NCBI GenBank assembly: GCA_021772075.1
Contig: JAETNQ010000032.1
Location: 1 to 47,864 of the forward strand
DNA from: Lachnospiraceae bacterium
Lineage (GTDB): Bacteria; Bacillota; Clostridia; Lachnospirales; Lachnospiraceae
Direction of reading: 5' to 3'
Length of the DNA stretch: 47,864 nucleotides
Numbering within the stretch: the stretch's first letter is position 1; each line of letters starts with the position of its first letter. Below are positions 1 to 7,889 of the stretch, piece by piece. A program made the translations under genes and the position numbers. The notes beneath the pieces are model-generated. The model had not been told where the DNA came from, did not search any database, and was given only the letters and a program-made list of their open reading frames with translations.

Positions 1-110
1 CTGCAAGCAACGGGGTATCAAACTTGCAACGCTGCAGAGCAGCGGGGTATTTGACCCTCGCGGCAGTCGCCAAATGTCTGCAAGCAGCCACTTGGCTCGT
101 TGCTCGCGGG
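1..110. repeat. Left copy of terminal direct repeat, structured
   Basis: Bases 1-101 are identical to 47764-47864. The left copy appears to run on to about base 110, where homology to the paralogous gene at 2779-4425 resumes. It contains nested inverted repeats: 69-76 pairs with 89-96 (one G-U wobble as RNA) and encloses CTGC-AA-GCAG at 78-87. The repeat reads without a stop in the frame of the truncated glycosyltransferase on the minus strand. No transposase or terminal inverted repeats are visible. It is probably a dispersed palindromic repeat, but copy number cannot be judged from this window. Confidence 0.85.
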
Positions 111-295
111 AATAAAAATTCATAATTTTGCTTTGCCGCCAGCCTGTGGTTGATATCCCCGATATCGGAATATATCTTTTCCGGACATTCTATATAGCCG
201 CCCGCCCAATTATCATCCAAAAGCAGCTCCATAAAATCAATACTGCGTTCTTCCCCCTCCGGCAGATATGATGTATAGCAAATAATTTCATCCAT
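1..295 (-). pseudogene. Truncated CgeB-like glycosyltransferase, N-terminus only
   Basis: Reading from ATG at 295, the first roughly 62 codons closely match the N-terminus of the 548-residue glycosyltransferase at 2779-4425 (both begin MDEIICYT and share LPEGEER and KQNYEFL). After the NYEFL motif the similarity stops and the frame runs, still open, through the repeat to the window edge. The gene is therefore either interrupted by the repeat or joined to it by assembly. The rest of the gene is not in this window. A functional product from this fragment is unlikely, since the CgeB catalytic region lies in the missing C-terminal part. Confidence 0.7.
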
Positions 296-311
296 AAAAT
301 TCTCCCATTAT

Positions 312-1175
312 CTATGAACAGACTTTCTCTATCGCAAATACCGCATGATCCCCATATCCATTCCGGTTCAATTCTTCTGTCAACTCCAATATCTTATTCA
401 ATTCCTCCGGGCTGAAATACTTCTTTATCACATCATTATCCTGTTCCATATAAGGTATTCCCTCCCGGTACAGCAAGCTGGTAATGAACTGCAGATCCCC
501 CGCATTATACTCAACGTTTTTTATTTTCAATCCTGCCTTCCCGCAAAGATATTGCATGCTTTTTACGGAATGTATAAACAAATGCCTTGGAGCATCCCAT
601 TCATACCAATCCTCTTTAAAAGCATCGTATGCCGCATTGGGAAAAACCGGCATGCTGATCAGGCATAACCCTCCTTGCCCCAGCAAACGCTTTATGCTTA
701 CCAATGTCTCATAGGGGTCTGCCATATGCTCAAAGGAATCTTTCAGCCTTATGAAATCAAAGCATCCTTCCATCTCATGTATTGTACATTTTTTTATATG
801 TATGCACGGTTCATAATTGATGTCTTCATCTATAAATAAATCACAGCCAAATAAATTAACATAGCCTTTGGCCTGTTGCTCCATCAGCCATCCCCCTGCC
901 CCGCATCCCACATCCAGAATTCTCGTCTCAATCCTTCCGCATGCTGGCGGCATACGCATTTCCGGCCTCTCAAAACTATAATATTTCTGCCCATAGAACT
1001 TCCCCAGATCCTCGGGTGCCTCCACAATCTGCAAACATTGGCATTTTTCACATTCAAAATATTCAAACTCCTGCCTTGTTCCAAAATACATTTCTTTTAC
1101 ACGGTAAATCTTATGGTCCGCCCTGCTGCCGCATATTCTGCATTCCCCATAGATAGTTGTATGTTGTTCTCTCAT
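312..1175 (-). CDS. SAM-dependent methyltransferase with N-terminal zinc-binding motif
   Basis: 287 residues. Residues 12-50 carry a CxxC...CxxC pair (CRICG and CEKCQC), a likely zinc site seen in C-methyltransferases acting on nucleotide sugars. A class I Rossmann methyltransferase follows, with motif I LDVGCGAGGW near residue 88 and an acidic GCDLF motif. The C-terminal part has DAPRHLFIHS, as in methyltransferases next to glycosyltransferases. The start has AGGAG 6 bases upstream. It is a paralog of the gene at 14764-15651, with the same domain order and many identical stretches. Probable role: methylation of a sugar or glycan precursor in the cytoplasm. The substrate cannot be told from sequence. 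Confidence 0.8.
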   Translation of the reverse strand: MREQHTTIYGECRICGSRADHKIYRVKEMYFGTRQEFEYFECEKCQCLQIVEAPEDLGKFYGQKYYSFERPEMRMPPACGRIETRILDVGCGAGGWLMEQQAKGYVNLFGCDLFIDEDINYEPCIHIKKCTIHEMEGCFDFIRLKDSFEHMADPYETLVSIKRLLGQGGLCLISMPVFPNAAYDAFKEDWYEWDAPRHLFIHSVKSMQYLCGKAGLKIKNVEYNAGDLQFITSLLYREGIPYMEQDNDVIKKYFSPEELNKILELTEELNRNGYGDHAVFAIEKVCS

Positions 1176-1208
1176 AGGTTACTCCTGTGTTATATTTTTC
1201 AACGGATT

Positions 1209-1733
1209 TTATGAATCCCATAAACCATGCAGCATATGTATCGGCTTTATTTCTTCTTCAAAGCAGACGCATTCTTCCCTTTCCCCCGCATAATGCGCAA
1301 TCAGATCCATAATATCCGAGGCGCACCTTCCTACATTTCTGAACACCTCTTCCGCCCTGTCCACTTTCTCCCCCATTTTTATCCTATCGATCATCTGTTC
1401 CGCGCATTCCCCCAGCTGCGCCTTCGAATCATACAGTTTTCCAAGCTTCCCAATATATTCTCCTCCCAGTGCATAGCGAAGCCCAAAAAAAGAAAGGCAT
1501 CCGAAAGCCCATGGTTCATAATATTATATGTAATGTCGGGGAACCATCCGTCCTGTATGTGCTGCACAATACTCCCTTTCTCATCCACATGCCGGCCCAG
1601 GCAGAAGCCCCCGTCATATCCCCGGTTCTTTTCCAAATATTCCACCATCCTGCAGATTTTTCCCGGTTCTGATATTATATCGTTTTCACAAATCACGGCA
1701 ATCTATAGCGATTAACATTACTTTTGGCTGCAT
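1209..1733 (-). pseudogene. Decayed GT2 glycosyltransferase with two frameshifts
   Basis: A start ATG at 1733, with GAAAGGA upstream, opens a frame that stops after about 15 codons. One surplus base near 1703 would restore the frame to the next segment (1391-1696). That segment carries CENDIISEPGKI followed by MVEYLEKN, which resembles the acidic-motif and KLxxQVxFLE region of GT2 transferases. The usual GT2 N-terminus before this motif is missing. A second frameshift of one missing A in the short A run near 1440 leads into the segment 1209-1394, which reads on smoothly to a stop. Both shifts are single bases, so sequencing error is possible, but the missing N-terminus argues for real decay. 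Confidence 0.65.
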
Positions 1734-1747
1734 CTTAACATCCTTTC

Positions 1748-2530
1748 TCAAACTTTCGATACGTCAGCTATAATTTCAGATTCGTATTTTTCGTCCTGAA
1801 TATCCTCTACTATGTAGCCCCCATCATATTCATTGTTATATTTATACTTCACGGCCGCCATCTCTGAACTTCCGGTTCTTAAAAACCATTCGTACGCCAG
1901 GTCTGCGTGTCCGATGTCAATCGCATGATAACCCGCTTTTGCCAAATCATAGGCTAATACGCTGGCTGTCGGCCCTAAAGCAATAAAAACTGTTTTATTG
2001 CAGGAAGTTTTAAGTGCTTCTTCCAAAATTTCATCATATTTATCAAATGCATTTTCTGAAGGACATAAAATTCTTTGGATTGATTTTGCGTTATCGAATA
2101 AGTCATTTCCTACCCCCATTCTCGTTTTATCTCCTTCAATAAACAAGCACTCTTTATTATCCCACATTCTTTTTTGGTTTCTTACCTTTTCTATGGTTCC
2201 GCTCCTCGATATGCATGCATGTGCATATACTCGTTCTGTATTAAGGACTTCCATATGTTGTGCGCGGATCTGTGGCGTTATATACGACCTGATGCCGGCA
2301 GCATCATACTCCGTTTTATGGGATAAGTCTCCATAAAAATCATTCAGCCCTATTAGTATATTTTCTTCATCCGTTGTAATCACTTCTCTTAATCTTTCTG
2401 CAAGTTTGGCATCGTCTCTTTGAAAGCGCCATCGCGAGTTGCCAAACATAATACTGAATTCCCCGTCTCCAAATCTGCAAATCGACTTCCTGTTCTTTAC
2501 AATTTCATCAATTGTTTCCTCTTCCGTCAT
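1748..2530 (-). CDS. GT-D fold glycosyltransferase (DUF1792 type)
   Basis: 260 residues from the ATG at 2530. Near residue 18 it has CRFGDGEFSIMFG, which holds the DxE metal-binding motif (GDGE) of GT-D enzymes. That family includes the DUF1792 enzyme of streptococcal serine-rich adhesin glycosylation. Such enzymes add glucose or a related sugar to a growing O-glycan in the cytoplasm. There is no ribosome binding site before 2530, and the upstream reading (QRLNNLPYKIFGPRYRHKYD) looks like genuine family N-terminus. The original start was probably ATG 2669, now separated by a frameshift in a run of eight T (see 2531-2669). Function may be reduced or phase-variable. Confidence 0.8.
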   Translation of the reverse strand: MTEEETIDEIVKNRKSICRFGDGEFSIMFGNSRWRFQRDDAKLAERLREVITTDEENILIGLNDFYGDLSHKTEYDAAGIRSYITPQIRAQHMEVLNTERVYAHACISRSGTIEKVRNQKRMWDNKECLFIEGDKTRMGVGNDLFDNAKSIQRILCPSENAFDKYDEILEEALKTSCNKTVFIALGPTASVLAYDLAKAGYHAIDIGHADLAYEWFLRTGSSEMAAVKYKYNNEYDGGYIVEDIQDEKYESEIIADVSKV

Positions 2531-2669
2531 GATCTTTGGTATATCATATTTATGCCTATATCTCGGGCCAAATATTTTATAAGGCAGGTTATTTAATCTT
2601 TGGCTAAAAAAAATCTTTTATTATCCCGTTTTCTTCTATAAACTTAGAACAAAATTCATTATTATCCAT
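2531..2669 (-). pseudogene. Out-of-frame 5' part of the GT-D gene, T8 tract
   Basis: ATG 2669 begins MDNNEFCSKFIEENG and reaches a stop directly after a run of eight T (plus-strand A8 at 2606-2613). With seven T the frame would continue D-F-F-S-Q-R into the N-terminal part of the GT-D enzyme. This part is therefore the likely true start of that gene, switched out of frame by one base. Confidence 0.6.
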
Positions 2670-2672
2670 AAC

Positions 2673-2753
2673 TTACCGTATCACTTCATTTAATATTTCA
2701 CTCAATTCTCTATTGGCTTCTTTCAGTGCATTGATTTTTTCTTGTTCCATCAT
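2673..2753 (-). CDS. Short 26-codon ORF, possible remnant or leader
   Basis: ATGATG at 2753-2748 follows GAAAGGAT and opens a 26-residue, strongly helical frame (MMEQEKINALKEANRELSEI). It ends in TAA 3 bases before the likely original start of the GT-D gene. It could be a leader peptide, a remnant of a coiled-coil N-terminus, or chance. No known family recognised. Confidence 0.3.
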   Translation of the reverse strand: MMEQEKINALKEANRELSEILNEVIR

Positions 2754-2778
2754 TCATCCACGATCCTTTCCGCATCTG

Positions 2779-4425
2779 CTAATTATCTTCTGAAATTATT
2801 TTTAAAAATTCTTTTGCCCTGTGAATCCAAAGATGCTCTTCCATCACTTTTTTCCTTCCTTTTTCTGCTATCGCCCGTAGTTTTTCTTCATCCGAAAGCA
2901 GTTCCCTGACCCTGCCGGGAAGGGTCTCTATCCGTTCCAAATCAAATAATATAATATCTTCCCCATCTATAAATTTTTCTTCTAAATGCGTGCTTCTATC
3001 TGATAATGCCACTGCTCCGGACAGCATGCTATTCAGGACGCGCTCTGTAAAGCCGTCTTTATGCCAAGACATAATATTCAATGAGATCTTTGCTTGCTCC
3101 ATAATGTTCAAACTCTCTTCTACATTCATCCCTTGATGGCGGACCAGGCATTTATGTTCTGCAAAAGGCGCTCTGTTCCAGCTGTCTCCATACACATGTA
3201 TCTCTATCCCCGCATCCAGAAACATGCGGATTATCTTTTCGCGATAGTAACTGGAAATGCAGTCGACTACATGCTTGAACATTTCCAGCAAATTCAAGAA
3301 ATCATCTTCCTTCAGACTTATATCATAATATCCCAAAGCCTTTTCTAACGCCTTTTCTGCCGGCTCATTGGGATTTCTGCGCATAACATCCAAAAAACGC
3401 GCCGCAAAAATACGGTATGAACCGTGCAGACTATATAACAATTCAAGAAAATCCCGGTAATTGGGATAACTTCCTATAAAAATAACGTCATATTTCTTTA
3501 TTTCATACCAGTTTGTACAATTTCCCGATGTCCCCCACTTCAATAATGGAATGGATGGCTGTATCCCGCCGGGTGGAAAACAAAAACAATCTTTCACTCC
3601 CGGCCAATAGGATTTGATAAACCTCTGGTAATTACGGTCATGAACCATCACATAATAATTATCGGGATGATTTTCAAAAAGCTTTCTCAAGCCTATCGGA
3701 TGATCCAGAATCATATTATATTTTGGTCCGCCAAGCAAATCATGAAAATATCCTTCCAATGCCGCAGATAAAAACATCCGGGTCTGTATTCCGACCACCG
3801 CTTTAAAGCGCAGCCCTGCAAATTGAGCCAATGCGGCCTCGTTTTCCACTACATCACAAAGAATCACCCGTTGTCTGCAGAGACGCAATGCCTCTGCCAG
3901 CCCCTCAGCAAATGACGCCGGAACATGGCGGCAAAAATCGTTATGCTGATAAATAAGAATAGGGCTGGTATCATCATCTATCTTATCATATTCGGATCCA
4001 TGGGAAATCATTTCATTTAACCAGCCAACCGCCTCTCCTGAATCAGCAAACTTTAATGCTTTTTCCATCAAGTCTTTCATCACAATAGGATAATATCCTG
4101 ATTCAGCCAGTTCCTTCTGGTATTTTCCTGCAATATAACAATCCGCCCGATATCCATTCCAAGATTCATCAACACAATCCGAAGCGCTGCTTTCAGTCCC
4201 AATCCCTATCGCTTTCAGCGGATATCTTTGGACTGCCCGCAGTAAAAATTCATAGTTTTGCTTTGCCTGTAATTTTCTGTTAATATCCCCGACATCTGAA
4301 TACACTTTTTCCTGGCATTTTATCGTCCCCTCCGCCCAGTTCTCATCCAAAAGCAGCTCTAAAAAGGAAATATCACGCTCTTCTCCTTCCGGCAGATAAG
4401 GTGTATAGCAAATTATTTCATCCAT
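2779..4425 (-). CDS. CgeB-like glycosyltransferase, long form
   Basis: 548 residues. The C-terminal third fits the CgeB/Glyco_trans_1_2 family: a GDSWNRAPF segment near residue 420, then ISLNIMSWHKDGFTERVLNSM, and a closing helix (LWIHRAKEFLKII). That arrangement is the nucleotide-sugar binding half of a GT-B enzyme. The N-terminal 200 residues are not recognised. The start has GGGAGAACCTT before ATG. The CgeB name comes from a spore-coat protein, but in this family many members lie beside flagellin, and a glycan role is more likely here. It is the closest relative of the truncated gene at 1-295. It heads a short minus-strand group and is divergent from the TagF-like gene. Confidence 0.75.
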   Translation of the reverse strand: MDEIICYTPYLPEGEERDISFLELLLDENWAEGTIKCQEKVYSDVGDINRKLQAKQNYEFLLRAVQRYPLKAIGIGTESSASDCVDESWNGYRADCYIAGKYQKELAESGYYPIVMKDLMEKALKFADSGEAVGWLNEMISHGSEYDKIDDDTSPILIYQHNDFCRHVPASFAEGLAEALRLCRQRVILCDVVENEAALAQFAGLRFKAVVGIQTRMFLSAALEGYFHDLLGGPKYNMILDHPIGLRKLFENHPDNYYVMVHDRNYQRFIKSYWPGVKDCFCFPPGGIQPSIPLLKWGTSGNCTNWYEIKKYDVIFIGSYPNYRDFLELLYSLHGSYRIFAARFLDVMRRNPNEPAEKALEKALGYYDISLKEDDFLNLLEMFKHVVDCISSYYREKIIRMFLDAGIEIHVYGDSWNRAPFAEHKCLVRHQGMNVEESLNIMEQAKISLNIMSWHKDGFTERVLNSMLSGAVALSDRSTHLEEKFIDGEDIILFDLERIETLPGRVRELLSDEEKLRAIAEKGRKKVMEEHLWIHRAKEFLKIISEDN

Positions 4426-4566
4426 AAGGTTCTCCCGAAATATACTTTCTTCCTATTACTTTATGACAATTATACCGCACTTTTATGAACCTATCAAATA
4501 GATTCCCTTCATCCTGGCACCTTGCAAAATCACTTTCCGGCCGGCATCTTATGCCCTAACTTTTTG

Positions 4567-4595
4567 TTGCCAAAAAACTATTCTTATTGTACAAT
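4567..4595 (+). promoter_or_regulatory. Sigma-A type promoter of the TagF-like gene
   Basis: TTGCCA at 4567-4572 and TACAAT at 4590-4595 are separated by 17 bases. AAGGAG at 4655-4660 precedes the ATG at 4667. The 241-bp divergent gap (4426-4666) otherwise holds only AT-rich sequence. This is the only gene of the island with a clear promoter of its own. Confidence 0.65.
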
Positions 4596-4666
4596 TTTTA
4601 TATATTTTAGTTCTTTTATTGTCAAGGACATTTTAAATTTTTTTAACATTTCCTAAGGAGAAAAAA

Positions 4667-6559
4667 ATGGATCAATCATTATTAAAAGAAAATTTACAAT
4701 CTGTCATTATACAAAGCATCTCTCTGGCTCCCCAAACAACATATAATAGCTTGAATGTTTATCGGAACCATTTCGGTGCCGATGATTTCTTTCATAAGGC
4801 AGCCTTAACTTTCAGCCAGCAAGGCCCCTTGGTTTCCCTCCTATGTTTAAACTGTGCTGACAGCGATATCGACGAATTTCTTTCACGCCAGTTATATGCT
4901 AATCTGGAGATTGTCAGAACCACGCCCGATGATTCCTTTGCAGATATTATTGATTACATTTCATCGACAAGCAGTAAATATCTCTGTTTCTGCGAGCCGA
5001 ACCACCGCTATGATTCTTCTAAAATTTTTGATATGGTTTACTCTTTAGAATCATTGCCCTCTGTCGACATACTGATTTCTGCACGATATTACAGCGATAA
5101 AGCAGGTAATATAATTGCCCCTTCCGAACTGCCATATTCGGAAGAGCAGCCGGATATTATTATTGATGGAACTCTTTTATTACAACATTCCATTAATGAA
5201 CACAGAAACTTATTTGGTAATTTATCTACGCTTATGTGTGCTACCTCATACTCCAAGAAGCTCTTATTTGATTTGCCTGCTACTCAGTTTAATGCCATTA
5301 ACTCGCTTTCTTTTCTTTTTCATATGCTTATCGGTGCAAGAATCCATATCATGCCAACTCCTCTTGTACTTACATTGCTTCAGCCATATACGGACGATGC
5401 ACCAATGCTAAAAGCCTATCAGGAATTTGCAGACTCCTTTGCAGCTAAGAATTCCATTTCAATTTCCCCCTTCTGGAAATCGGACTCCTCTTCCAAACCG
5501 CTGCTGATTTTTCCTGAAATCACTTTCTTTTATACAGACATGGGAGAATATTATAATTTAGAACCGATCGCAGCAGAAGCTGCCCGCCGGGGATATCAAA
5601 CCGTATTCACCCAGGACATAAAACAAAAAGCGGAAATCGGTATTTACTGCCAGCATCAATGTTATCCTGAAAATTCCAAGTTCTCCGTCATATTGCTGCA
5701 CGATATGGCGCAAGGCCATAATCGTTGGCCCAATATATGGTATGTAGAACGATGGAACAAATTTGACCTTGGAGTCGTGCCGGGCCAATTATGGAACTCT
5801 CTTTGGGCACAATGCGCCTGCCAATACTATGCCAATCCTAGGCATGGCGTTTATGAATTGGGATATCCTAAAAGCGACTTGATGGATTCTCCTCCCCTGG
5901 AAAAACACATACAGGAACTACGCGCGCAGTTTAACTTCAAATATAATTTCTCTATACTTTACGCTCCCTCCTGGGAGTATGACGGGAAAGAAGACGACTT
6001 TGTCTGCGCCCTCGCCTCATTGCCCGTAAATTTACTTATCAAACAAGCTCATTGGCCGGCCGGTTATGAACATATTAGCCATAATATCGAACAAATGCGT
6101 GCTATGCATGAAAATAAATATGATAATCTATATTATGTGGAACCGACGGAAAGCATTATAACAGCATTAAAACTATGCGACATGGTCGTATCCGATGAAT
6201 CCAGCGTTATGGTAGAGGCTTTGATGTTCCATAAACCGAGCATCGCCGTCATCGACTGGCTCATCCCGGATACAACTCCTGCCCGCCATGCCAGTGTTCC
6301 TATGGATTGCGTCGTGAAATGCAAAAAAGTGCAGCTGCGGGAACACGCCGAAAAAATGTTATCCAATCCATCTTACTATCGTTCCGTATTGGAAAAAGGC
6401 TCCCAATTTTTTTCCAATCAAGGATCTGTCTGCAAGGATATTATGGATGCCATTGAATATTATACGGAAACAGCAAACGATTCAAACAAAAAAACAGATT
6501 GCAAATTTTTAAGCAAAAAAGTTGCTCCAAAATATGCAGCCTGTTCTTTATGGAATTAA
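4667..6559 (+). CDS. TagF/TagB-like CDP-alcohol phosphotransferase with N-terminal GT2-like domain
   Basis: 630 residues. Residues about 45-150 resemble a GT2 nucleotide-binding domain (PLVSLLCLNCADSDIDEFL and YLCFCEPNHRYD) but lack a clean DxD. From about residue 285 it fits the CDP-glycerol glycerophosphotransferase family: LLHDMAQGHNRWPNIWY, YELGYPKSDL, ILYAPSWEYDG, and CDMVVSDESSVMVEAL near the end. Family members transfer an alcohol phosphate from a CDP carrier to a glycan or teichoic-acid primer at the cytoplasmic membrane face. It converges on the cytidylyltransferase-PEP mutase gene with only 9 bp between stops, so it is a candidate to use the CDP-activated compound made there. It is the only plus-strand gene in the island. 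Confidence 0.75.
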   Translation: MDQSLLKENLQSVIIQSISLAPQTTYNSLNVYRNHFGADDFFHKAALTFSQQGPLVSLLCLNCADSDIDEFLSRQLYANLEIVRTTPDDSFADIIDYISSTSSKYLCFCEPNHRYDSSKIFDMVYSLESLPSVDILISARYYSDKAGNIIAPSELPYSEEQPDIIIDGTLLLQHSINEHRNLFGNLSTLMCATSYSKKLLFDLPATQFNAINSLSFLFHMLIGARIHIMPTPLVLTLLQPYTDDAPMLKAYQEFADSFAAKNSISISPFWKSDSSSKPLLIFPEITFFYTDMGEYYNLEPIAAEAARRGYQTVFTQDIKQKAEIGIYCQHQCYPENSKFSVILLHDMAQGHNRWPNIWYVERWNKFDLGVVPGQLWNSLWAQCACQYYANPRHGVYELGYPKSDLMDSPPLEKHIQELRAQFNFKYNFSILYAPSWEYDGKEDDFVCALASLPVNLLIKQAHWPAGYEHISHNIEQMRAMHENKYDNLYYVEPTESIITALKLCDMVVSDESSVMVEALMFHKPSIAVIDWLIPDTTPARHASVPMDCVVKCKKVQLREHAEKMLSNPSYYRSVLEKGSQFFSNQGSVCKDIMDAIEYYTETANDSNKKTDCKFLSKKVAPKYAACSLWN

Positions 6560-6568
6560 CCAATAAGA

Positions 6569-7864
6569 TTATACTTCATCGATCAATGTAATAATATCAC
6601 TGATGGGCATCAGCCTGTCTTCCGCTTCTTTTGCCCTATGGTATTTTAAAATAGTTTCAGCCGTTTCCTGCATTGCAGGAAACGCACTCCTCGTAAGCTG
6701 GTTCGCATATATGACAATATTTACACCGTGGTTCTGCAACTCTTCCTCCGTTACAGAATGATACGACGTAGGCACTGCCACCAAAGGAGTTTTCCCATCT
6801 ACCATTCGGAATCTGTCGCAGAATTCAAACACTTCATCAGGTTCTTTCTTCCTGCTATGGATCATAATGCCGTCCGCGCCGGCATCTACATATGCTTTTG
6901 CGCGTTCCAAGGCATCTTCGATCCCTTTCTCCAGAATCAAACTTTCTATTCTTGCAATAATCATGAAGTCTTCCGTACGCTGCGCCCTTTTTCCCGCGCT
7001 TATTTTTTCACAGAATCTTTCTATGCTGTCCTGCGTCTGCTCCACATCCGTTCCAAACAAGGAGTTCTTCTTCAATCCTGTTTTGTCCTCGATAATTACG
7101 GCCGAAACTCCCATACGCTCCAAAGTCCTCACATTATACACAAAATGCTCTACCAGCCCTCCGGTATCCCCGTCAAGAATAATAGGTTTTGTTGTTACTT
7201 CCAGTATATCGTCCACCGTTCTTAACCTGGACGACATATCGACCAACTCTATATCCGGTTTCCCTTTTGCGGTTGAATCACAAAGGCTGGACAACCACAT
7301 AGCGTCAAATTGGTCAATCTCGCCATTATTGGCTACAAGCGTCTTCTCAGCAATCAATCCGGTCAGCCCGCTATGTACCTCAAGGGTTTTCACGATCGGG
7401 CAAAGCTCCAGCAAAAGCCGGAGGCGCTTCCTCCTATATTCCGGCATGGCCGTCTTTTCCTTCATCACTGCGTCAATGTTCCTGACTTTCTCATTATAAG
7501 TATACGGAATTTCAATTAACCGGCCGCCCCACCCTCTTAGGCTGGCAATGACATTTTCCCGGATCGTCCGCAACGGCCCTTCGATCCAATTGTCCCCATG
7601 GATCACATAATCTGGTTTTAACTCACGCAGAATCTTTTCATACATTACCTCATTCTGCACAATCACTTCGCTTACTTCCGGTATCTCCTCCAGCATCTGT
7701 TTTCTTTCTTCCAAAGACAGAATAGAGCATCGGTTATACCGAACCATCGCTTTATCACTCAAAACCCCTGCAATCACTTTCCCATATTTTACTGCCTCTT
7801 TAATAATATTCAAATGTCCCTCATGTATGACATCTGTACAGAAACACGCGTATACTGTCTTCAT
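6569..7864 (-). CDS. Cytidylyltransferase - phosphoenolpyruvate mutase fusion
   Basis: 431 residues from ATG 7864, which has GGAG 6 bases upstream; the earlier TTG overlaps that site. Residues 1-130 are an HxGH-type nucleotidyltransferase (HEGHLNIIKEAVKYG, LSLEERKQML, HGDNW), as in glycerol-3-phosphate and ethanolamine-phosphate cytidylyltransferases. Residues 140-400 are a PEP mutase/isocitrate lyase-fold barrel with ILDGDTGG and the mutase signature EDK-X5-NS (EDKTGLKKNS). PEP mutase makes the C-P bond of phosphonopyruvate, the entry to natural phosphonates. The fused domain would activate a phosphonate alcohol or amine as a CDP ester. Phosphonopyruvate decarboxylase, the usual next enzyme, is not in the window. 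Confidence 0.88.
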   Translation of the reverse strand: MKTVYACFCTDVIHEGHLNIIKEAVKYGKVIAGVLSDKAMVRYNRCSILSLEERKQMLEEIPEVSEVIVQNEVMYEKILRELKPDYVIHGDNWIEGPLRTIRENVIASLRGWGGRLIEIPYTYNEKVRNIDAVMKEKTAMPEYRRKRLRLLLELCPIVKTLEVHSGLTGLIAEKTLVANNGEIDQFDAMWLSSLCDSTAKGKPDIELVDMSSRLRTVDDILEVTTKPIILDGDTGGLVEHFVYNVRTLERMGVSAVIIEDKTGLKKNSLFGTDVEQTQDSIERFCEKISAGKRAQRTEDFMIIARIESLILEKGIEDALERAKAYVDAGADGIMIHSRKKEPDEVFEFCDRFRMVDGKTPLVAVPTSYHSVTEEELQNHGVNIVIYANQLTRSAFPAMQETAETILKYHRAKEAEDRLMPISDIITLIDEV

Positions 7865-7889
7865 TTTCCACTCCAAAGCATCGTCTGAT

